DNA of 64,000 bases from Flavobacterium crassostreae. Its GTDB lineage: Bacteria; Bacteroidota; Bacteroidia; Flavobacteriales; Flavobacteriaceae. Below are positions 24,861-34,011 of this stretch, piece by piece. How positions within the stretch are numbered: position 1 is the first letter of the stretch; each line of letters begins with the position of its first letter. The DNA is taken from the NCBI RefSeq assembly GCF_001831475.1, contig NZ_CP017688.1:1674001-1738000 (forward strand), read 5' to 3'. The notes beneath the pieces are model-generated. The model made no database searches, was not told the origin of the DNA, and was given only the letters and a program-made list of their open reading frames with translations. A program made the position numbers and the translations under genes.

Positions 24861-25646
24861 TTATACTAAAGGCAATTCCTCTGGTTGTTCTGGATCGTCA
24901 AATCCTATTATGGCTTTATAAAGGGCATAATTTAGCGCATACATAATAGGTATGGTAAAAAATACGCCAATACAACAGCCCACAAAACCTACTAAAGAAC
25001 CAATAAATGCAGTGACAATTAATGCTACAATCACAAATGGATTTTTTAAAACCAGCTGGATACTGGCAGTAATGGCTTCTGTAGGATTTAAGTTACCAAA
25101 AATAATTAAAGGAATGGTCAAAAGGGTGAAAATACTAATGCAGATACTACTGAAACTACCCAATAAAGGTAAATTGATGTAATTAAATAATGTAGAAAGA
25201 ACCGCATTGCTGATACTAATAATTAAGGTTGCAGTAATTATTTTGATAAAATAAGGAGCCTTATAGTAGGTAAAAATGGCGCTACTATTGAATGCTTCGT
25301 CTCGGTCTGCAGCTTGGGCCATTTTAATAAAGCCAGCAAAAAAAGGACCTATTAAAAGAGAAATCAAAATGAGAGATACTAAATAAATAAATAAGTTAAT
25401 TCCTACTAGGTTTTCGAGGGCTAAATTTTCTGGATTTGCCATTTGCGCTAAAGCGGCCATGCCAAAGGTTAGAACAAAACCTCCTGCCAAAAGCATGCCC
25501 ATCAGTACCGAAAATACTAAGATTATGGATCCGGCATATAATGCGATTTTTTTGTAGTTTTCAAAAGCATCATTAAAGACGGTTCCAAAATCCAACTCCA
25601 AACCATTGGCTTTTATTTTTTCAATTTTTTGTTGTGTAGTGGTCAT
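24861..25646 (-). CDS. polytopic membrane protein, unknown function
   Basis: A 261-residue protein starting with a short polar segment (TTTQQKIEKIKANGLELDFG) and then about six membrane helices, with Gly/Ala/Ile-rich segments. It resembles the DUF-type membrane proteins common in Flavobacteriia that carry a glycerophosphodiesterase-like membrane domain, but no catalytic signature is visible. It lies 20 bases downstream of the nitroreductase on the same strand, possibly cotranscribed. Function unknown. Confidence 0.8.
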   Translation of the reverse strand: MTTTQQKIEKIKANGLELDFGTVFNDAFENYKKIALYAGSIILVFSVLMGMLLAGGFVLTFGMAALAQMANPENLALENLVGINLFIYLVSLILISLLIGPFFAGFIKMAQAADRDEAFNSSAIFTYYKAPYFIKIITATLIISISNAVLSTLFNYINLPLLGSFSSICISIFTLLTIPLIIFGNLNPTEAITASIQLVLKNPFVIVALIVTAFIGSLVGFVGCCIGVFFTIPIMYALNYALYKAIIGFDDPEQPEELPLV

Positions 25647-25666
25647 AATTTTTTTGATGTATTTGG

Positions 25667-26404
25667 TTATATTTTAAAATAAACGTCTTCCAAAGGCACT
25701 CTAAAACGCTCGGAATAAATTCCTGTCTGATCTTTTATTCCACAGGCTAAAACCATATTGATGGCTGCTGAGGCAGGCAAACGAAGTATTTTTTTGACCC
25801 TTAAAGAATCAAAACCTTCCATTGGACAGGTGTCATAGTCTATTGCAGCCATACTATTGATAAAGTTTTGTGCCGCTAGACCTGCGCTTTTTTGTGCCAC
25901 AATATCCATATCTTTTTTGGTGGTTTGTCGGTATACGGGTTTGAAAACACCTATAATTTGAAAAATAAAAAATTTAATCCATCCTAAAATTCCTAAAAAA
26001 TCCAAGTATAGTGTTGGAATTAATTTTTGATAGTATTGAAGCGCAAATTGCTCTCTTTTGGTATATTGTTCCGTTGGTTTGTTGCCAAATTGAGATTTTA
26101 AAAAAGCAATATTGGCTGCTGCTCTTTTTTTCCACAAATCCTTTCGGACAACTACCACCACCATTTGTTGGGCAGTTTTGGCTGCATTTTGGTTCAAACA
26201 AGCCTTAGCCATATTCTGTAGTATTTCAGGAGAGCTAATGTGGTAAAATTCCCAAAGTTGCATGTTGCTGCTGGAGGGTGCTAGCGTAGCCAATCGGATG
26301 CATTCTTTTACCTTGGCATCTTCTAAGGCATCTTTTTTAAAAACCCTTACGGATCTGCGGTATTCAATAGCTTGAGCGACTGTTTTTTGATTGGTTAAAT
26401 CCAT
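25667..26404 (-). CDS. nitroreductase family protein
   Basis: A 245-residue FMN-dependent oxidoreductase of the nitroreductase family. The N-terminal IEYRRSVRVFKKD segment binds FMN phosphate, APSSSNMQLWEFY is the conserved second motif, and FDSLRVKKILRLPASAAINM is the C-terminal core. The natural substrate cannot be deduced. The start codon overlaps the end of the aldehyde dehydrogenase gene by 10 bases, so the two are translated from one mRNA. Both enzymes handle reactive small molecules, which suggests a detoxification unit (inference). Confidence 0.9.
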   Translation of the reverse strand: MDLTNQKTVAQAIEYRRSVRVFKKDALEDAKVKECIRLATLAPSSSNMQLWEFYHISSPEILQNMAKACLNQNAAKTAQQMVVVVVRKDLWKKRAAANIAFLKSQFGNKPTEQYTKREQFALQYYQKLIPTLYLDFLGILGWIKFFIFQIIGVFKPVYRQTTKKDMDIVAQKSAGLAAQNFINSMAAIDYDTCPMEGFDSLRVKKILRLPASAAINMVLACGIKDQTGIYSERFRVPLEDVYFKI

Positions 26405-27723
26405 TTTAATATTTTTTTGATTGTTTTCAATTTATCTTTATACGGAGCATAGCGCATGGGCAAATCCAGCCAATTGGCTTTTTTGACAATGCTTTTGTGG
26501 TGCGAAAAAACATTAAAACTTAACGCACCATGGTAGGCACCCATACCGCTGTGACCAACTCCTCCAAAAGGCAGTCTTTTGTTTGAAAAATGAATGATGG
26601 TATCGTTTATACAGCCACCACCAAAGGAGTAAGAAGTAATTATCTTGCGGGCAAAGGCATTATTTTTTGTAAAAACATAGAGCGATAATGGTTTTTCGTA
26701 AGTAGAAACAATTTGTTGTAAATCCGTGGCATTGGTATAGGTCAAAATAGGCAATATAGGTCCAAATATTTCTTCTTGCATGAGCAAACTATCTACTGTA
26801 GTTTCTGCAATAAGTGTGGGAGCAATGTAATTGTCTTCTGGGTCTGTTTGGCCACCGTGCACTATTTTTTTAGGATCTATTCTTTCGGCGAGTCTTTTCC
26901 AGTTTTTATGGTTGATAATTCGGGCATAATCCGGAGAGTTTCTCGGGTTTTGTCCGTAAGCCAGAATTATTTCTTCTTTTAAATGTTTTATAAGTTCGTT
27001 ATAAACGTCTTTTTGAACCAAAAGATAATCTGGTGCAATACAGGTTTGTCCTGCGTTTATAAATTTTCCCCAAACAATTCTTTTTGCAGCGCAGGCTATG
27101 GCAGCAGTTTGGTCTACAATACAAGGGTTTTTGCCCCCCAACTCTAGTGTAATTGGAGTTAAATGGATTGCTGCCGCTTTTGCTACAATTTTTCCTACGG
27201 GAACACTTCCGGTAAAGAAAATATAATCCCAGCGTTGTGCTAACAATTCTTGAGAAACTGCCACACCACCTTGGACCACCTCGACATGTTCTGGTCCAAA
27301 GGTTTTGGAAATAATTGTGGCTAATACCGCAGCAGTTTTAGGGGTTAATTCGGATGGTTTTAAAACTACTTGATTACCGGCTGCAACAGCAGCTATTAAT
27401 GGCGCTAAGGCTAGTTGGTATGGGTAGTTCCAAGGGGCAATAACTAATACTTTGCCGTACGGTTCTTTGTAAATAAAATCGGTAGATGGAAAATTAAGTA
27501 TAGAAGGTAAAACGGCTTTGGGTTTGGCCCATTTTTTTAAATTTTTGATGGTTTCTTTTAACTCCGTTACGATATAACTGGTTTCGGTAAGTACGGTTTC
27601 AAAAGCAGGTTTTTTAAAATCAAGGTATAGGGCATTTATAATCTCTTTTTCGTGTAGCACTACCTGATGCAAAAGTGTCGTAAGTACTTCTTTGCGATAA
27701 TTGAGGTCTGTTTTAAAATCCAT
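26395..27723 (-). CDS. aldehyde dehydrogenase family protein (class 3 type)
   Basis: A 442-residue NAD(P)-dependent aldehyde dehydrogenase. Landmarks are VLVIAPWNYPYQLALAPL, the glycine motif FTGSVPVGK, the catalytic glutamate in LELGGKNPC, and the nucleophilic cysteine in NAGQTCIAPD. The short length and the C-terminal hydrophobic tail resemble class 3 (ALDH3/YwdH) enzymes acting on medium- or long-chain aldehydes. It is the first gene of a unit with the nitroreductase and perhaps the membrane protein at 24861. Confidence 0.93.
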   Translation of the reverse strand: MDFKTDLNYRKEVLTTLLHQVVLHEKEIINALYLDFKKPAFETVLTETSYIVTELKETIKNLKKWAKPKAVLPSILNFPSTDFIYKEPYGKVLVIAPWNYPYQLALAPLIAAVAAGNQVVLKPSELTPKTAAVLATIISKTFGPEHVEVVQGGVAVSQELLAQRWDYIFFTGSVPVGKIVAKAAAIHLTPITLELGGKNPCIVDQTAAIACAAKRIVWGKFINAGQTCIAPDYLLVQKDVYNELIKHLKEEIILAYGQNPRNSPDYARIINHKNWKRLAERIDPKKIVHGGQTDPEDNYIAPTLIAETTVDSLLMQEEIFGPILPILTYTNATDLQQIVSTYEKPLSLYVFTKNNAFARKIITSYSFGGGCINDTIIHFSNKRLPFGGVGHSGMGAYHGALSFNVFSHHKSIVKKANWLDLPMRYAPYKDKLKTIKKILKWI

Positions 27724-27759
27724 TGTAGCGTTTTTTAGGCCAACCTAATAGTTGTTGGG

Positions 27760-28449
27760 TTATAATGCGTTCCATAGTACTTCCTGGGGTACGGGTGCCG
27801 TAATTTTTAGTTCGTTTTTAGTCACCGGATGAATAAACACCAACTCTCGAGCATGTAGATGGATGCCTCCATCTGGATTGCTACGGTCAAAACCGTATTT
27901 TAGATCCCCTTTTATTGGACAACCAATGGCTGCTAATTGTGCTCTAATTTGATGGTGTCTGCCGGTATGCAAGGCAACTTCTAGGGCAAAATAATGGTTT
28001 AATTCTTTAAAAACGGTATAGTCCAGATGTGCCATTTTGCTGTCTGGAACTTCTTTTATGTGGGCTTTGGAACTGTTGTTTTTTTCGTTTCGTTTGAGAT
28101 AATGGATTAAACTATCTTTTGGTTTTTCGGGTTTATTTTTTACAATAGCCCAGTAGGTTTTTTGGGTTTGTCTGTTCTTAAATAGTTCATTGAGTCTGGT
28201 GAGCGCCTTGCTCGTTTTTGCAAAAGCGACAATTCCGGTAGTGGGTCTGTCCAAACGATGTACTACTCCCAAGAAAACCTCTCCTGGTTTGTTGTATTTA
28301 TCTTTAATATATTCTTTTACCACATCGGATAGTGGTTTGTCTCCGGTTTTGTCTCCTTGAACAATATCTCCTACGCGTTTGTTTATCACAATAATGTGGT
28401 TGTCTTCGTGTAAAACTTGTAGGTTATTTTTGGTAGAAATTATTTTCAA
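27760..28449 (-). CDS. RluA family pseudouridine synthase
   Basis: A 229-residue RNA pseudouridine synthase. The catalytic aspartate lies in GVVHRLDRPTTGIVAFAKT, and the C-terminal HTGRHHQIRAQLA and GDLKYGF motifs are intact. It lacks an S4 domain, like RluC/TruC-type single-domain forms. The start is TTG at 28449, because the conserved N-terminal NNLQVLHEDNHIIVINK begins only a few codons later. It lies 63 bases after panB on the same strand. The target rRNA or tRNA position is not determinable here. Confidence 0.92.
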   Translation of the reverse strand: MKIISTKNNLQVLHEDNHIIVINKRVGDIVQGDKTGDKPLSDVVKEYIKDKYNKPGEVFLGVVHRLDRPTTGIVAFAKTSKALTRLNELFKNRQTQKTYWAIVKNKPEKPKDSLIHYLKRNEKNNSSKAHIKEVPDSKMAHLDYTVFKELNHYFALEVALHTGRHHQIRAQLAAIGCPIKGDLKYGFDRSNPDGGIHLHARELVFIHPVTKNELKITAPVPQEVLWNAL

Positions 28450-28511
28450 AATAAGAAGGAATGCTTTGGATTAATATGCAAATAACGAGGGTTCTTTTTT
28501 AAGAATATTTT

Positions 28512-29330
28512 TTAATATTGCTCTTTTTCGTTAGGGAAATCACTAGATTTTACATCAGCTACATATTGGCTGATGGCGGTGGTCATTCCTTGGTATAGAT
28601 CCATATAACGACGCAAAAACCGAGGGCTAAATTCTTTGTTCATCCCTAACATATCATGAATGACTAAAACTTGTCCATCTACGCCACCACCGGCACCAAT
28701 ACCTATTACTGGTATGGCAATACTTTGGGCTACTTTTTGGGCTAGGTGTGCGGGTATTTTTTCTAGAACAAGAGCAAAACATCCCAAACGTTCTAATAAT
28801 TGTGCGTCTTCTACAAGTTTGTCTGCCTCTGCTTCTTCTTTTGCTCGGACGGTATAAGTTCCAAATTTATAGATGGATTGTGGTGTTAAACCCAAGTGTC
28901 CCATTACTGGAATTCCGGCATTTAATATTTTTTTGATGGATTCTTTTATTTCTTTTCCGCCTTCTAGTTTTACGGCATGTCCGCCGCTTTCTTTCATGAT
29001 CCGAATGGCAGAGCGTAAGGCTTCTTTGGGATCGGATTGGTAGCTACCAAAGGGTAGATCGACCACAACCAAGGCTCTCTCTGTAGCCCGTACTACCGAT
29101 GAGGCATGATAAATCATTTGGTCTAAGGTAATAGGAAGGGTGGTTTCGTGCCCTGCCATCACGTTGGAGGCCGAATCTCCTACCAGAATTACATCAATGC
29201 CTGCGGAGTCAACAATTTTTGCCATGGTATAATCATAGGCAGTTAACATGGAGATTTTTTCTCCATTGGCTTTCATGTCAATTAAGGACTTGGTGGTAAT
29301 TCTTTTATAATCTTTTTTTGCTACAGACAT
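28512..29330 (-). CDS. panB: 3-methyl-2-oxobutanoate hydroxymethyltransferase
   Basis: First committed enzyme of pantothenate (coenzyme A) synthesis: transfers a hydroxymethyl group from methylene-tetrahydrofolate to ketoisovalerate. The metal-binding and active-site segments [32 protein letters not shown] and [20 protein letters not shown] are all present, and 272 residues is the normal length. panC and panD are not in the window. Confidence 0.96.
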   Translation of the reverse strand: MSVAKKDYKRITTKSLIDMKANGEKISMLTAYDYTMAKIVDSAGIDVILVGDSASNVMAGHETTLPITLDQMIYHASSVVRATERALVVVDLPFGSYQSDPKEALRSAIRIMKESGGHAVKLEGGKEIKESIKKILNAGIPVMGHLGLTPQSIYKFGTYTVRAKEEAEADKLVEDAQLLERLGCFALVLEKIPAHLAQKVAQSIAIPVIGIGAGGGVDGQVLVIHDMLGMNKEFSPRFLRRYMDLYQGMTTAISQYVADVKSSDFPNEKEQY

Positions 29331-29443
29331 AGTTGTTTTTTTGGAATGGTAAAAGTACTAAAACAATTTTTTAGGAATAACATAAAAGAACAGGAGTTTG
29401 TAGCGTCTTTTTTGGGCATACTTACCATAAACAATTTTAAAAA

Positions 29444-30493
29444 CTAATTTTCTAGCAAAATACGTGCTATTATAGCCATGCTTTGCTCTGTTGTGGTATG
29501 GTTGGTGTCTATGGCTAAACTACTATTGCCATAGGGCGCATAAACCGCTGCGTTGGTAATGCTAAATAGCCCTACGGTAGGTGTTTTGGAGGCGGTTGCT
29601 AGATGCATCATGCCGCTATCTGCACCAATAAAAACGCTAGTATTTGCTATAAAGGCAGCAATTTCTCTAATGTCTTTGCTATAAAAAGTAGGTGCTTTAA
29701 AACCAATTTGAGAAACATTTTCAACAGGCAATACCTCTACAATGTTGTAGTCCGGAAACGTCTTTTGCAACGATTGGTAAAAAGATTCCCACCAGGTAGG
29801 AGTGTAGCATTTCTCTCCCGTTGCAAATGTAAAAATAGCAATTGTTTTCTGGTCATTCTGGACACGATCTTCAAGTATTTTGCTTGCCTGCTTAATTTCG
29901 GAAGAGGTTAATTTTAGATCTAAAGAAGCAATAGGGCGGTGGCTATCTTTAAGCCCCAAAAGGCTTAAGTAATGCCTAAAATTATAGACTGGGTTTTTAG
30001 CAATATGCACATAATCATCAAATTGACTGCTTAAATCGGCAATGTCATCACCAAAAAATTTAAATTTTCCGTTAGCAAATTGTGCCGAAAGCCTTCCAGA
30101 AGAAGAGTTTTTCATAACATTAATTACAATGTCGTACTTGTGTTTTCGGATTGCCATCCACCCTTTTAGGTATTCCAAAAGAGATTGGAATGGTTTTCGG
30201 GGCAACCGGATGATGCGTTGGATGTTTTTGTAGTTGGCAAAAATACTAGGAGCAGCATTTCCGTTGACAAATAAATCAATTTTGGCATCCGGAAAAGTAG
30301 TGGTTATTTCTTGCAACAAAGGAGTTAGCAGTAGTTGGTTGCCTAATCTAGGGTTGGGTCTGCATACTAAAATTCGCGTAACTTTTATTTTGGTAATATC
30401 TGCAGTGCTATCCAAATGCGAGTTCCCAATATTTCGGGTCAAGGTTCGCATTATTTTTCTTCGGACAACATTTATTTCGCTCTTTATGCTCAT
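29444..30493 (-). CDS. glycosyltransferase family 9 (heptosyltransferase-like)
   Basis: A 349-residue member of the ADP-heptose:LPS heptosyltransferase family, probably adding a sugar to lipopolysaccharide or another cell-surface glycan at the inner membrane. The N-terminal RILVCRPNPRLGNQLLLTPL and the C-terminal FIGADSGMMHLATASKTPTVGLF segments are family signatures. The ATG at 30493 (MSIKSE) is preferred; the frame extends to 30529 without support. No other LPS gene is adjacent, so the exact acceptor is unknown. Confidence 0.88.
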   Translation of the reverse strand: MSIKSEINVVRRKIMRTLTRNIGNSHLDSTADITKIKVTRILVCRPNPRLGNQLLLTPLLQEITTTFPDAKIDLFVNGNAAPSIFANYKNIQRIIRLPRKPFQSLLEYLKGWMAIRKHKYDIVINVMKNSSSGRLSAQFANGKFKFFGDDIADLSSQFDDYVHIAKNPVYNFRHYLSLLGLKDSHRPIASLDLKLTSSEIKQASKILEDRVQNDQKTIAIFTFATGEKCYTPTWWESFYQSLQKTFPDYNIVEVLPVENVSQIGFKAPTFYSKDIREIAAFIANTSVFIGADSGMMHLATASKTPTVGLFSITNAAVYAPYGNSSLAIDTNHTTTEQSMAIIARILLEN

Positions 30494-30739
30494 CTGGTTT
30501 ATTTTCGGTTTTAAAAACAAAAGCCCCAATCTTTAGTTGCTAAAAAAAATTGTTTAAAAGGTATTGGGATCTGCGTTTTGTTTTTGCCAAAGAAACAATT
30601 TTTTTTTAAGACTTTCCTTTTGATACACATTATCTTAAAGTCATTTTTTGTTTATAAAACAACACGCAAACGCAATACATGTACCGCTAAAAAGTTCTTT
30701 TTTTTTGGAAAGAAAGTTAAAACAGCAGTTTTATAAAAT

Positions 30740-31129
30740 TTAAACAGGTATTTTTTCAATCAAAACAGCATGGTTCTCTGCGGTCAAATACGTACAGGTC
30801 ATTTCCAGGATGTCAATACGCCATTTGGCAATACCACATTGGGCTGCCTGTTGGCAAAAAGTGATATAATCACTCTGACCGTCTTGGTGTTGTACTAAAT
30901 TTTGTATCAAGAGCGGTTTGTTTACCGTAGTGGCAAGAGCAAAATCAGGATGTTTTTGGTCTGTGTGCACTTGGTGGCCAGCGGCTCCATAATAAACCAC
31001 GTGACTGTCTTGGGTATAGGTATCGTATCCTTCAACTCCCATGGCTATTAATTCTTGAATATACTGGGTAAAATCAGGGCCAGTTTTTACTTTATCGTAG
31101 GCTTGTTTAATTTGTTCTAGGCTAAACAT
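30740..31129 (-). CDS. DUF1398 family protein
   Basis: A 129-residue cytoplasmic protein of the DUF1398 (YbcV-like) family. Recognisable features are the N-terminal FSLEQIKQAYDKVKTGPDF, then GVEGYDTYTQDSHVVYYG, and a C-terminal FCQQAAQCGIAKWRIDI segment with AEN. Its biochemical function is unknown. It is followed 29 bases downstream on the plus-strand numbering by a DUF3781 gene on the same strand, and the two may be one transcript. Confidence 0.82.
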   Translation of the reverse strand: MFSLEQIKQAYDKVKTGPDFTQYIQELIAMGVEGYDTYTQDSHVVYYGAAGHQVHTDQKHPDFALATTVNKPLLIQNLVQHQDGQSDYITFCQQAAQCGIAKWRIDILEMTCTYLTAENHAVLIEKIPV

Positions 31130-31158
31130 AAGGGGTGGTGTTTTTTAGTGTGTATATT

Positions 31159-31437
31159 TTAATTTTTGGGTTCAAATTTTGGCTGTATTTTATCTACAGT
31201 AATAACCCTATAGGTGTTTGCGTTTACGGTTATTTTAATATTGTTTTTAGAATTGATGATATAAAAATTTTTGCCAATTTTTTCAAAAAAAGGCATTTCG
31301 GTTTCTTTTATACTAGCAAACAGCATAGTTTCGATGGCTAAATTGGTGAGTTGGGTATGTAGTTTTTTATTGATCCGACCATAAACCAATTCGGTGTAAC
31401 AAAGATTTTTTAAAATAGTATCTTGAAGTGTGTTCAT
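31159..31437 (-). CDS. DUF3781-like small protein
   Basis: A 92-residue protein with LCYTELVYGRINKKL near the N-terminus and KNNIKITVNANTYRVITVDKI near the end (the latter shortened here to its core ITVNANTYRVITVD), which I recall as the pattern of the DUF3781 family. Function unknown. It lies immediately upstream of the DUF1398 gene on the same strand. Confidence 0.7.
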   Translation of the reverse strand: MNTLQDTILKNLCYTELVYGRINKKLHTQLTNLAIETMLFASIKETEMPFFEKIGKNFYIINSKNNIKITVNANTYRVITVDKIQPKFEPKN

Positions 31438-31533
31438 TATTAATTTTTTTGTAAAAATTACTCACAAAGAAACGCTTTTTTTAGTAGTATTTGCGAGTAA
31501 ATGAAAACCAATTGGCGGTGTTTTGTAAACCAA

Positions 31534-31585
31534 AACAAAGTGCCTCCTAAAGCAATAGTTTTACTTTGCGTAAGGCACTTTGTTT
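31534..31585 (-). terminator. inverted repeat downstream of thrC, probable terminator
   Basis: Perfect 12-bp arms AACAAAGTGCCT / AGGCACTTTGTT around a 27-base insert, 86 bases after the thrC stop. The T run on the minus strand is short, so termination is likely but not certain. Confidence 0.6.
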
Positions 31586-31670
31586 GTTATTTTGGATAGA
31601 ATGTAGCGCGTGGTGGATGCTTTTGTGTCTAAAAAGTTCTAGTTTTTTGTCACGACACTTATGGCGTTAA

Positions 31671-32960
31671 TTATCCCAAAAAAGCCTTGAATTGGTCGTA
31701 GGTTTTAATTGCAGTACGTACTTTTTCTTTGTTTAAAACACCTTCTATTTGTGCCGGAAGCGCTAATTTTATGCCTAAAGTAGGTTCTACTATATCCAAA
31801 AATTTGATAGGGTGGGCGGTTTCCAAGAAAACGCCAAGTGCACCAGGTTGGTTTTGTAATTCTTTTTGTAACCCTAAATATCCCACAGCACCATGCGGCT
31901 CGGCTATGTAGCCGTTGGTGTCATAAATTGTTTTCATGGCCGCAATGGTTTGGGTATCTGTAAAAGTAAACGAAGAAAAATCCTTATCAAATTGTGTTAA
32001 ATCATTTTGGTACATTTCTTGGATACGAATAAAATTACTTGGATTGCCTACATCCATTGCGTTAGAAATGGTTGCCTTAGAGGGTTTTGGGTCATAGATT
32101 CCGTTTTCTAGAAAGCGAGGTACGGTATCATTTGCATTAGTGGAAGCTACAAAATGGGCAATAGGCAATCCCATTTTTTTGGCAATAATTCCGGCACAAA
32201 TATTCCCAAAATTGCCACTCGGACAAGAGAAGATCAAGGGTTTATTTTGGTTTTTAAGAGCTTTGTATGCAAAGAAAAAATAAAACATTTGCGGCAACCA
32301 GCGTGCAATATTGATAGAATTGGCTGAGGTCAAATGGAGGTGTTTTAAATCCGCATCCAGAAAGGCTTTTTTGACCATGTCTTGGCAATCATCAAATACG
32401 CCATCTACCTCAAGTGCTCTGATATTTTGTCCTAGTGTAGTGAGCTGGCGTTCTTGAATGTCGCTCACTTTGCCTGATGGATACAAAATAACCACTTCAA
32501 CTCCTTTTACTCCCAAAAAACCACTAGCAACCGCACCACCGGTATCTCCGGATGTGGCTACCAAAACGGTGTTTTTGCTGTCTTTTTGGTCTTTGTTAAA
32601 ATAGCCCAAACACCGCGACATAAATCGGGCACCTACATCCTTGAAAGCCATAGTAGGGCCGTGGAATAATTCGAGAGAATAGATTCCGTTTTCTACGGCT
32701 ACCACCGGAAAATCAAAGCACAGTGTTTCGGCAATAATCTCCTTTAGTTTGCCCTCAGGAATTACATCTCCTACAAACTGTTGTATTGCTTGAAAGGCAA
32801 TTTCTTGGTTAGATAAATTTTCGATTGAATCAAAAAATGCTTGCGGCAAAGGGGTGATTGTTTCCGGAAAATACAATCCTTTATCGCTTGCTAACCCTTG
32901 TATAACAGCTTCTTGAAAAGAAACCTTTGGGGCATTATGGTTTAAACTGTAGTATTTCAT
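31671..32960 (-). CDS. thrC: threonine synthase
   Basis: Last step of threonine synthesis: converts O-phosphohomoserine to threonine with PLP. The PLP lysine lies in GPTMAFKDVGARFM; TSGDTGGAVASGFLG and SCPSGNFGNICAG are cofactor-binding segments. At 429 residues it is the long (E. coli-like) type. It is the last gene of the thrLABC operon, with 106 bases between thrB and thrC. Confidence 0.96.
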   Translation of the reverse strand: MKYYSLNHNAPKVSFQEAVIQGLASDKGLYFPETITPLPQAFFDSIENLSNQEIAFQAIQQFVGDVIPEGKLKEIIAETLCFDFPVVAVENGIYSLELFHGPTMAFKDVGARFMSRCLGYFNKDQKDSKNTVLVATSGDTGGAVASGFLGVKGVEVVILYPSGKVSDIQERQLTTLGQNIRALEVDGVFDDCQDMVKKAFLDADLKHLHLTSANSINIARWLPQMFYFFFAYKALKNQNKPLIFSCPSGNFGNICAGIIAKKMGLPIAHFVASTNANDTVPRFLENGIYDPKPSKATISNAMDVGNPSNFIRIQEMYQNDLTQFDKDFSSFTFTDTQTIAAMKTIYDTNGYIAEPHGAVGYLGLQKELQNQPGALGVFLETAHPIKFLDIVEPTLGIKLALPAQIEGVLNKEKVRTAIKTYDQFKAFLG

Positions 32961-33066
32961 TGTGATTTTATATTTCGGATTGAAGAGTGCTTTTTTTTGA
33001 TTTCTCTACGGAAACTAAGTTATCTCCGAGATCAAAAATGAGGAATCTAAAATCGTAATTGTTTAA

Positions 33067-33993
33067 TTAGTTTTCTATTATTCTCACGCCGTCTGGATTT
33101 ACTCTCGAAACATGCATTTCATACGGCAATTGCATTTGGTCATAGACTTCGCTCATGGCTTTGGCAATTTTGTAGGCAGTTGTTTTGCCTTTGCTTAAAG
33201 CAAAAATAGAAGGACCAGATCCGGATATCCCAGAACCCAAAGCACCGTTTTCTAAAGCAGTTTGTTTGATTACATCAAAGCCCGGAATCAATACACTGCG
33301 CAGTGGTTCTACAATTTCATCGTGTAGAGACCTGCCTATTAAATGGTAATCTTTGGTGTACAATCCAGCAATTAATCCGCCAAGATTTCCCCATTGGATG
33401 ATGGCTTTTTGTAACGAAACATTTTGTTTTAAAACCGATCTGGCATCTGCGGTTTTCAACTCAATTTGCGGGTGCACTACGGTGGCATATAATTCAGAAG
33501 GGCTTTCTATTTGGATAATATCCAGCGGTGCATAACTACGCACTAGTGTAAAACCACCCAAAAGGGCAGGAGCCACATTGTCGGCATGGGCGTTTCCGCA
33601 GGCTAGTTTTTCGCCTTGCATGGCAAAGGGTACCAAATCTTTGGTTGCAAAAGGGCGGCCTAGCAATTCGTTAATTCCAAAAACAGCTCCTGCTGAACTA
33701 GCAGCGCTGCTCCCGATGCCGCTTCCGGCCTGGATTTTTTTGTAAATTTCGATTTCAAAACCAGCATCCGAATTTAAGGCTTTTAGCAGTGCCAAAGCAG
33801 CAACACCAGCAACATTTTTTTCGGTTTCAAGCGGTAAATTAGCGCCAACTATTTTGGTGATTCGCACCCCTTTGAGGGCAGATTTTTTAATAATCATTTC
33901 GTCGCCCACATTGTCCAAACACAATCCGAGAACATCAAATCCACAAGATAGATTGGCAATTGTTGCGGGGCAAAATATTTTTATTTCGTTCAT
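33067..33993 (-). CDS. thrB: homoserine kinase
   Basis: Phosphorylates homoserine with ATP. A GHMP-superfamily kinase of 308 residues. The N-terminal CPATIANLSCGFDVLGLCL and the glycine-rich GSGIGSSAASSAGAVFG ATP-binding loop (about residues 91-107) are diagnostic. The C-terminal GALGSGISGSGPSIFALSKG completes the active site. It lies 18 bases after thrA. Confidence 0.96.
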   Translation of the reverse strand: MNEIKIFCPATIANLSCGFDVLGLCLDNVGDEMIIKKSALKGVRITKIVGANLPLETEKNVAGVAALALLKALNSDAGFEIEIYKKIQAGSGIGSSAASSAGAVFGINELLGRPFATKDLVPFAMQGEKLACGNAHADNVAPALLGGFTLVRSYAPLDIIQIESPSELYATVVHPQIELKTADARSVLKQNVSLQKAIIQWGNLGGLIAGLYTKDYHLIGRSLHDEIVEPLRSVLIPGFDVIKQTALENGALGSGISGSGPSIFALSKGKTTAYKIAKAMSEVYDQMQLPYEMHVSRVNPDGVRIIEN

Positions 33994-34011
33994 ATTTTTT
34001 TGGTTTCAGGT